Part shown: one piece after another, positions 16,049 through 20,956 of the stretch
Layout: every line of letters starts with the position of its first letter
Position numbering within the stretch: position 1 is the first letter of the stretch
Assembly: GCA_023229435.1 (NCBI GenBank)
Contig: JALNZF010000032.1
Location: 1 to 28,050, forward strand
Origin: Nitrospirota bacterium
GTDB taxonomy: Bacteria > Nitrospirota > UBA9217
DNA length: 28,050 bases
Direction: 5' to 3'
Position numbers and translations under genes: made by a program
The notes under the pieces: model-generated
Database searches by the model: none
What the model was told of the DNA's origin: nothing
What the model saw: only the letters and a program-made list of their open reading frames with translations

Positions 16049-16329
16049 TTACTGCCGCTTCAGCTGCCAGACGGAGCTGGCTGAGCCGGCTTGTGTTTTG
16101 AGCCGCTTCAGCTGCCTGTCGGGGTCGGTGCGGAAGCCGGATCAGTTTTTGTTCCGCTACAGCTGCTTTGCGTTGAGGTCTCTTCAGTGGTAACGCCTGT
16201 ACCACTTTTCATGCCGCCTCAACTGCTCCCCGCGGCGCCGGCAGTGGTGCCGAGTGTAAGTCCGGCGCCGGCGACCAAACCGGCAATTCCGAACCCCGCC
16301 AGGAACTTCTTTAGATCCTTAGTGTCCAT
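16045..16329 (-). CDS. sbtA: Selenocysteine-containing RiPP precursor, SbtA-type (three in-frame UGA)
   Basis: Read from the ATG at 16329 (AAGGGGGTG 7 bp upstream) to the TAG at 16047-16045, this is a 94-residue peptide if UGA codons at residues 37, 74 and 90 (16221-16219, 16110-16108, 16062-16060) insert selenocysteine. The leader begins MDTKDLKKFLAG and continues as a Gly/Ala-rich hydrophobic stretch to about residue 34. The core holds four copies of [SG]-S-[U/C]-[SG]-G-x-K: SSUGGMK, SSCSGTK, GSUSGSK and GSUSGSK, the last ending at the stop. The second copy has Cys (TGT) where the others have UGA, which argues strongly for Sec over nonsense mutation. Standard gene calling would miss it. It is followed by the radical SAM maturase. 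Thiazole/selenazole-type modification of the Ser-Sec/Cys sites is family knowledge, not shown here. Confidence 0.85.
16080..16112 (-). promoter_or_regulatory. SECIS-like hairpin at the second UGA (Sec74)
   Basis: GCTGA pairs with TCAGC, then after an AG/GC internal loop CGGCT pairs with AGCCG around the 9-nt loop CAAAACACA. The UGA is in the base stem. Confidence 0.5.
16172..16223 (-). promoter_or_regulatory. SECIS-like hairpin at the first UGA (Sec37)
   Basis: On the minus strand GTTGAGG, which includes the UGA, pairs perfectly with CCTCAAC 45 nt further on. Inside it, AGTGGTA pairs with TACCACT around the 7-nt loop CAGGCGT (16206-16186), starting 12 nt after the UGA. UGA at the stem base with an apical hairpin just downstream is the bacterial SECIS layout. 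Confidence 0.6.
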
Positions 16330-16362
16330 GGTTCACCCCCTTTCTGCGTTGTGTTTTCGTAG

Positions 16363-16507
16363 CAGGCTGTTGAAAAAGTCTTTTTGTGGTTCGACAGGCT
16401 CACCACGAACGGATAAATACGAATAAATTCAATACACGCTCCGTTCGCCCTGAGCCCTGAGCTTGCCGAAGGGTCGAAGGGTAAACTAAGTGTTTTTCAA
16501 CAACCTG
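16363..16507. mobile_element. MITE-like 145-bp palindromic element in the sbtA leader
   Basis: The ends CAGGCTGTTGAAAAA (16363-16377) and TTTTTCAACAACCTG (16493-16507) are inverted repeats (14/15). The inside carries GGTTCGACAGGCTCACCACG and CTGAGCTTGCCGAAGGG, a widespread dispersed palindromic repeat. It has no coding capacity. It lies between the sbtA promoter and start codon and would be transcribed as part of the 5' leader. Confidence 0.7.
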
Positions 16508-16652
16508 TTAGAGATAGTATCGGTGCAGGGACCAGCGCAGACAATGTCGCGATGTTTGAGCGTATCTCCTTGGTATGATTATACTTGTTAACAGGAATTC
16601 CGTGTGTTGTATTATAGGACGAACAGAATCTTTTATCGAAAATGATACATAA

Positions 16653-16681
16653 ATTCTATACACCCGATAGGACATTGTCAA
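16653..16681 (-). promoter_or_regulatory. sigma70 promoter of the sbtA-sbtM-kinase operon
   Basis: The minus strand carries a consensus TTGACA (16681-16676), a 17-bp spacer and TAGAAT (16658-16653, 5/6). Transcription would start near 16646, giving a 5' leader of about 317 nt that contains the MITE-like element. Its -35 box overlaps that of a divergent plus-strand promoter. Confidence 0.65.
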
Positions 16682-16702
16682 GGACGGCAGATAATTTATA
16701 AA
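16675..16702 (+). promoter_or_regulatory. Divergent sigma70 promoter for the DsrE-like gene
   Basis: TTGTCA (16675-16680), a 16-bp spacer and TATAAA (16697-16702) lie about 117 bp before the gene start. The -35 uses the same bases as the minus-strand TTGACA. A second possible -10, TATACT, lies near 16789 but lacks a good -35. Confidence 0.5.
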
Positions 16703-16818
16703 GGACCTATTGATTGCGAGGATTCATATGCCATTGGTGAGTCGGGATCGTGGACCTCAGCGGGAACGGATGAGAGAGAACAGTACTATACTATTTTTAA
16801 AAACCCCCGGAGGTGTGT

Positions 16819-17304
16819 ATGAAGAAGAGTGTTCTGGTTGTAGCATGTATGCTGCTGATTATTGCCAATGCATTTGGCGCTCAGACAGTAAAGATGAAGT
16901 CACTGACAGGGCTTAAGCAGGTCAAATTCGTTGTTGATGTCAACGTAGGTGATGCAAAATCGCTTCTGAAGCGGATGGAGCTCCTTGACAGGACGTACCG
17001 GCAGCTGATTGCGGCAGGGATGAAACCGGTCGTTGTTGTGGCCTTTCGCGCCAAAGCCAGTTTCTTCATTACAAAAGGGGATGGATATGTCGCCCCGGAG
17101 GAGAAGGACGCCAAGCTCGAAATGAAAGCATGGATAGAACGGTTCAAGCAGGCCGGGTTCACCATTGAGCAGTGCGCCATAGCAGCGGAGATGCTTGGAA
17201 TTGAGGTGAAGGATTTTCTTCCCCAGGTGGAGATCGTGGAAAACGGCTACGTCTCGTTGATCGGATATCAGCAGCAGGGGTATGCATTTCTTCCCATGGA
17301 CTGA
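16819..17304 (+). CDS. Secreted DsrE/DsrF-like protein
   Basis: This 161-residue protein starts at the ATG at 16819, with GGAGG 5 bp upstream. Residues 1-21 form a Sec-type signal peptide (MKKSVLVVACMLLIIANAFG, then A-Q). The mature part resembles DsrE/DsrF-like proteins of periplasmic type: strand 'VKFVVDVNVGDA', helix 'LLKRMELLDRTYRQLIAAG', strand 'KPVVVVAFRAKASFFITKG', then 'AGFTIEQCAIAAEMLGI' with the single conserved Cys, and 'NGYVSLIGYQQQGYAFLP' at the end. DsrE-fold proteins take part in sulfur transfer; a persulfide role for this Cys is inference. It is transcribed divergently from the selenopeptide operon through overlapping promoters, which suggests a sulfur- or selenium-linked partner. 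Confidence 0.8.
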   Translation: MKKSVLVVACMLLIIANAFGAQTVKMKSLTGLKQVKFVVDVNVGDAKSLLKRMELLDRTYRQLIAAGMKPVVVVAFRAKASFFITKGDGYVAPEEKDAKLEMKAWIERFKQAGFTIEQCAIAAEMLGIEVKDFLPQVEIVENGYVSLIGYQQQGYAFLPMD

Positions 17305-17348
17305 TCCGTCATTGTCATGATGGGGTCCGGTTGCCCCTGAGAGGTAAA

Positions 17349-17425
17349 GGTTATTTCACCACGAAGACACAAAGAAAACACGAAGAATTAAGCGGTAAAT
17401 CTCCGCATGAATTTCTTCGTGCCTT
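17349..17425. repeat. CACGAAGACACAAAG-type palindromic spacer repeat
   Basis: CCACGAAGACACAAAGAAAA and CACGAAGAATT face GAATTTCTTCGTG around an inner CGG-TAAATCT-CCG stem. The repeat lies between the convergent DsrE-like and membrane-protein genes; no classical terminator is visible there. Confidence 0.6.
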
Positions 17426-17490
17426 GGTACGGCCCTATTCTTGGCCATTGCGGCATATTTGGTTCCGGCCTGCCGCGTCTTTAGTCCGGT

Positions 17491-17883
17491 TTAGGTCCTC
17501 TTATCGGAATCGTCCGCCTTGGACTTTTTCGTCTTTCTGCGGCCGGCAAAATACGCCCGCACCGGGCTCCATCCGCCGGTTGTCATTGCTCCGATCCCCC
17601 GCCCGATCGGCTCCGCCATGCCCTGGGCAAACAGGACCGGCACCATCGCGAGGTACGAGAGGAAGTAGAACGGGGCCATTGCCGCGTTTTTGGCAAGCTG
17701 GAGCCTCGTCACCTTGTCCTGGGCCTTTATGAATCTCACATCCTCCGCGACCGACTCCCGCAATCCCTCGAACGGTCTGGCTTTCAGCACCTCACTGAAG
17801 ATGATAAAGCCGACCATGGAAAGAAGCGCAATCCCATACTGGACCGCATTTACATTGCTGATAAAATCGAAAAGTGTATGCAT
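17491..17883 (-). CDS. Small membrane protein A (unknown function)
   Basis: This 130-residue protein has two hydrophobic segments: about residues 17-33 (IALLSMVGFIIFSEVL) and 69-88 (APFYFLSYLAMVPVLFAQ). A charged segment lies between them, and the tail is Lys/Arg-rich. I do not recognise the family. Its C-terminus 'WSPVRAYFAGRRKTKK' shares the motif P-x2-A-[YH]-x2-G-x2-K with the three genes upstream of it in the same operon. GGGAG precedes the ATG. It is the last of four minus-strand genes and converges on the DsrE-like gene. Confidence 0.75.
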   Translation of the reverse strand: MHTLFDFISNVNAVQYGIALLSMVGFIIFSEVLKARPFEGLRESVAEDVRFIKAQDKVTRLQLAKNAAMAPFYFLSYLAMVPVLFAQGMAEPIGRGIGAMTTGGWSPVRAYFAGRRKTKKSKADDSDKRT

Positions 17884-17958
17884 ACAAGTTCTCCCTGTCT
17901 GAATTTATTTTATAGTTTCACAACCAACGAGAGATCTCACTGCCCTGCGCAAGATCCG

Positions 17959-18333
17959 CTATTGCTTGTTCTTCTCATCATCAGAAGGGGTCGTGTTCCT
18001 TTTTTTCTTCAAATTCTTTCCGGCCATGTATGCCGCGGTGGGCGCATAGCTGAATGAGCCGGACTTGCTGAACAGCTCTTTAAGGAGCAGGTATGAGGCA
18101 TATCCGACCCCGATCAGCGCACCGGTCAGCGCGATGACCCAGGCAAGGACCGCTATCCCCAGGCCGTACGGGAAGACGACCGAGAGTGCGAGCGCGAAGA
18201 AAATAAGGACAATGATCGGCTTCTGTCCCGAGAGCAGCCCTTTCTTGTGCGGCTGCGTCCCCTCTTCCGGCAGTTTGTGGTTCTCAGAGAGTGTCGTTGC
18301 GTCTGTTGCCATCTGTTGACTGTTCGTAAGCAT
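17959..18333 (-). CDS. Small membrane protein B (paralogue of D, unknown function)
   Basis: The ATG at 18333 with a strong AAAGGAGG 8 bp upstream gives about 124 residues. The polar N-terminal 40 residues are rich in Thr, Asn, Gln and Glu. Then come 'KKGLLSGQKP' and two adjoining hydrophobic helices (LIFFALALSVVFPYGLGIAV and LAWVIALTGALIGVGYASYL), then 'LLKELFSKSGSFSYAPTAAY' and 'MAGKNLKKK'. It is clearly paralogous to the gene at 18788-19129, sharing the PYG[LI]G[IV]AV[LF]AWVIAL core. I cannot name a function. The longer frame to 18411 overlaps the neighbour and has no advantage. Confidence 0.8.
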   Translation of the reverse strand: MLTNSQQMATDATTLSENHKLPEEGTQPHKKGLLSGQKPIIVLIFFALALSVVFPYGLGIAVLAWVIALTGALIGVGYASYLLLKELFSKSGSFSYAPTAAYMAGKNLKKKRNTTPSDDEKNKQ

Positions 18334-18382
18334 GATATGATCCTCCTTTAAGGTTGAATTATTATGTACATCCTGATTTGAA

Positions 18383-18751
18383 TCACTTGTTTCCCGTTTT
18401 CTTGAACCCATGAAAATGCGCCCGGGTTGGATGCCAGTTGAAAAACGCGTTGCTGCCCTGGCTCCTGCCGCTGACCTTGACGCCTGTTATGGCGACTTCG
18501 GCCAGCGTGTTGATGAGAGGGACCAGCCATGAGATGAGGAATACCCCGATCCCGAAGAGCGGGAGGAAGGTCACGAACATCATTCCCATGACCGGTGCCA
18601 TGACCAGGAGACTGAATGGTGACATCCTCATGTAGCTTGTACTTTCATCTCCCGGAAGGATGCCGTCCTCGTTCATCGTGATCCTCCGGCCGTCCGTGGG
18701 ATTCCAGTACAAGCCCCTTTCCACCATTGTTCCACCCTTATCGATGATCAT
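18383..18751 (-). CDS. Small membrane protein C (unknown function)
   Basis: This 122-residue protein has a good AGGAGG before the ATG at 18751. The N-terminal 'ERGLYWNPTDGRRITMNEDG' is polar and followed by a long hydrophobic region of about 50 residues (FSLLVMAPVMGMMFVTFLPL and GIGVFLISWLVPL), likely two or three helices. It ends in 'FFNWHPTRAHFHGFKKTGNK', a His-rich variant of the P-x2-A-[YH]-x2-G-basic ending of its neighbours. It is not obviously homologous to them in the body. The spacers to its neighbours are about 50 and 36 bp, consistent with one operon. Confidence 0.75.
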   Translation of the reverse strand: MIIDKGGTMVERGLYWNPTDGRRITMNEDGILPGDESTSYMRMSPFSLLVMAPVMGMMFVTFLPLFGIGVFLISWLVPLINTLAEVAITGVKVSGRSQGSNAFFNWHPTRAHFHGFKKTGNK

Positions 18752-18787
18752 TTTGCTGCCTCCTCCTGGTTTCCAGTGCTCAGGTCC

Positions 18788-19129
18788 TTATGACTTCCCG
18801 CCAGTAACCGACTTCTTCGTCCGCTTTCCGGCCAGATACGCTGCCGCGGGTGAGTATGCAAATGAACCTGTTTTGCTGATCAGTTCTTTCAGGAGAAGGT
18901 AGGTTGCGAACCCGGCTCCCAAAAGCGCTCCTGCCAGGGCGATCACCCATGCAAAAACCGCCACCCCGATGCCGTAGGGTAATACGACCGACAGTGCGAG
19001 CACGACAAGAGTCAGAGTAGCGACCGGTATCGGTCCCGACAGCAGCCCCCTCTTGCTGTTCCCCTGGAGCTGCATGCTTTGCAGTCCGTTTCCGATTGTA
19101 GCTTCCATCTTCGCAGTGTAGGTATCCAT
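18788..19129 (-). CDS. Small membrane protein D (paralogue of B, unknown function)
   Basis: This 113-residue first gene of the four-gene operon has AAAGGAGG before the ATG at 19129. It has a polar N-terminal 25 residues, then 'KRGLLSGPIP', two adjacent hydrophobic helices with 'VVLPYGIGVAVFAWVIALAG', 'LLKELISKTGSFAYSPAAAY' and a basic 'LAGKRTKKS' tail. It is strongly similar to protein B over the last 80 residues, so a tandem duplication with protein C in between is likely. Topology is probably two helices with both termini cytoplasmic (basic tail inside). No known function is recognised. Confidence 0.8.
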   Translation of the reverse strand: MDTYTAKMEATIGNGLQSMQLQGNSKRGLLSGPIPVATLTLVVLALSVVLPYGIGVAVFAWVIALAGALLGAGFATYLLLKELISKTGSFAYSPAAAYLAGKRTKKSVTGGKS

Positions 19130-19488
19130 AGTGTGATCCTCCTTTATTATATTTGTTGATTGTAAGGTAACAGATTATAAAGAGAAAGTGAATAGGAAGG
19201 GGTTCTGATATTGACGGGTAATTGTTCCTATATAGTGACCTGAAGTATCCCAGTTTATATGCACAGAGGGAGAAATCTTTTCGTAAGCTAAGATTATTGT
19301 CTAAACAAGAGCCATACGGGAAAGCAATAATTTGCTAACTAATTGATAAATAACTAGATATGTAGAAGGCAGGGAGGTGATTCAGTTCGGAGTGAGGAGT
19401 TTGGAGTTAGGATCATTCGACTGTTGCTCATGACGGTGAATATGATTCGGACCAGTTCAGAGTACACGGTGCAGAGTCCCGCCAATAT
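19130..19488. other. Promoter-bearing spacer before the membrane-protein operon
   Basis: This A/T-richer spacer holds a minus-strand TATAAT (19179-19174) without a clear -35 and a CAGTTCGGAGTGAGGAG micro-repeat (about 19384-19400). No gene is seen. It is the likely promoter region of the four small membrane proteins. Confidence 0.4.
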
Positions 19489-20370
19489 TCATTTCAGATT
19501 TCTATCAAAAAATCCACCCACCTTTTCTTCATACTCGCTCCCCGCTGCGGCAAGCGTGCCGCCATGGTCCGACACAGGAATTATCCAGAGCTCTTTCGGC
19601 TCACCCGCAGCAGCAAATAGTTTTTTTCCATTGTCCGCGGGGATAAGTCTGTCCCCTTCTCCCGCGATGATCAGGACCGGCTTCGGGGCTATTGTCGCGA
19701 TCACCTTGACGGGAGCGATTGAATCCACCCGCGTCTGAAAATAAAGCTCATACCCGAGAACGGCGAGTTGCAGAAAAGGAAATGAGGGCAGGTGATAGAA
19801 CCCGGTGATCGCGTCCTTGGCCTGATCGCGCAGGCTCGTGAAGGCGCTGTCAGCGACGATCGCGGAAAACGCGCCTGTTTTCGCCGCGGCGAGGATCGCG
19901 GATGAACCGCCCAGGGAAAAGCCGTAAATGCCGATGCGACCGGGAGCAATCTCATGCCGTGTCTTGAGAAATTCGAGTGCAGCGATGATGTCCTTTTGTT
20001 CATGATAGCCGAGCGATGTTCTCCGGCCGCTGCTTTCCCCGTGGGCACGGAAATCGAACAGAAGAACAAAGTGGCCCCGTTGTGCAAGCGAAACCGCAAG
20101 CTCGGTGAAATCCGACCGGTTGGCGCCCACACCATGGCAGATGATGATGGCAGGGGATTTCGTTCCAGGATGCGAGGGTTTAACCAGCCAGCCTTTTAAA
20201 ACAATGCCGTCCGCGCTGATAAACGAGACGTCTTCGTAGTCAGCTTTGAATTCGGATGGCGGTATATGGAGCGGATACTTCGGAGGATGGGTATTGGCAT
20301 ACACCAGGATGAATGACAGCGCGACGATGAGGATAATGATGCCGATAAGAATGTTCATGGCGGTTTTCAT
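19489..20370 (-). CDS. Membrane-anchored alpha/beta hydrolase (BEM46/YfhR-like)
   Basis: This 293-residue protein has an N-terminal hydrophobic anchor (residues 5-25, NILIGIIILIVALSFILVYA), so the catalytic domain probably faces the periplasm. The oxyanion region is 'IIICHGVGANRSDF', with 'LLFDFRAHGESSG' following. The nucleophile elbow is G-F-S-L-G-G, the acid is in 'LIIAGEGDRLIP' and the catalytic His in 'PVSDHGG'. The fold matches serine hydrolases of the dienelactone/BEM46 type; the substrate is unknown. It is a solitary gene with about 60 bp to the acylphosphatase gene upstream of it. Confidence 0.88.
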   Translation of the reverse strand: MKTAMNILIGIIILIVALSFILVYANTHPPKYPLHIPPSEFKADYEDVSFISADGIVLKGWLVKPSHPGTKSPAIIICHGVGANRSDFTELAVSLAQRGHFVLLFDFRAHGESSGRRTSLGYHEQKDIIAALEFLKTRHEIAPGRIGIYGFSLGGSSAILAAAKTGAFSAIVADSAFTSLRDQAKDAITGFYHLPSFPFLQLAVLGYELYFQTRVDSIAPVKVIATIAPKPVLIIAGEGDRLIPADNGKKLFAAAGEPKELWIIPVSDHGGTLAAAGSEYEEKVGGFFDRNLK

Positions 20371-20429
20371 GATTTCAGTTTATGTTTCTCTTGCCTCTTG
20401 CCCCTGAACCTTGAACCCTTTTTGAACAT

Positions 20430-20714
20430 CTACCTGCCATAGCGGATGTCGAAATGTTTATATTCTTCTTTGTACCGCTCCCAGAAAATGTCCACCTTGC
20501 TCACCTGCGCTCCCGACGGCCCGCGGTGGCACCAGCCGACGATCTCCTCAACCTTCTTCTTTTCCCCTTCGAACAAGGCCTCCACACTTCCGTCCGGAAG
20601 GTTCATGACCCATCCCCCCACGCCGATGCGAATCGCCTCATCCTTCGTACTCTGGCGAAACCAGACCCCCTGTACGAAACCGTGAACGATCACTCGCGCG
20701 CGAAGATGCTCCAT
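20430..20714 (-). CDS. acyP: Acylphosphatase
   Basis: This 94-residue ferredoxin-like enzyme hydrolyses acyl phosphates. The catalytic Arg is in 'VQGVWFRQST' and the catalytic Asn in 'WVMNLPDGSVEALFEG', both in the usual places. The C-terminal 'HFDIRYGR' is typical. The length is normal. The start at 20714 gives the standard beginning. Confidence 0.95.
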   Translation of the reverse strand: MEHLRARVIVHGFVQGVWFRQSTKDEAIRIGVGGWVMNLPDGSVEALFEGEKKKVEEIVGWCHRGPSGAQVSKVDIFWERYKEEYKHFDIRYGR

Positions 20715-20756
20715 ACGGTCAAACTCCAGTAGAAATAAACCGGATGCACAACTATA

Positions 20757-20873
20757 CCATACAACTGGTATGAATCTAAAACCAGATTCCCGATGAAACC
20801 TTCGGGAATGACGGCTATTTTATTGTCATCCCCGAGCGATACTATCGGGGATATGGTTTACGTTGTTGTATGG
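20757..20873. mobile_element. MITE-like nested palindrome with paired ATTCCC...GGGAAT hairpins
   Basis: The outer ends CCATACAAC (20757-20765) and GTTGTATGG (20865-20873) are exact inverted repeats. Inside are two opposed hairpins, AGATTCCCGATGAAACCTTC...GGGAATGAC (about 20783-20812) and GTCATCCCCGAGCGATACTA...TCGGGGAT (about 20825-20852). The design matches the element at 8847-8926. Confidence 0.6.
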
Positions 20874-20956
20874 CTTGAGTTATGGGGATAAACCCATTGC
20901 GGTTTGATCATCAATGCTTATGTATGATTGACGCGTGATAATTTGTTTATTTTCGC

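Noticed and set aside
15930..16205. A 91-residue minus-strand ORF across the sbtA region
   Set aside because: It is a different frame from the UGA-containing one, has no ribosome binding site, and its composition follows from the sbtA repeats. The frame with the leader, repeats and Shine-Dalgarno is the better reading.
16219..16221. UGA read as nonsense (pseudogene) or as Trp/Gly under another genetic code
   Set aside because: Other genes in the window use UGA as stop (for example psd and the toxin gene) and UGG for Trp, and the three UGAs align with a Cys codon in the repeat, which fits Sec best.
16710..16916. Plus-strand ORF overlapping the DsrE-like gene start
   Set aside because: It runs through the Shine-Dalgarno and signal peptide of the real gene in another frame.
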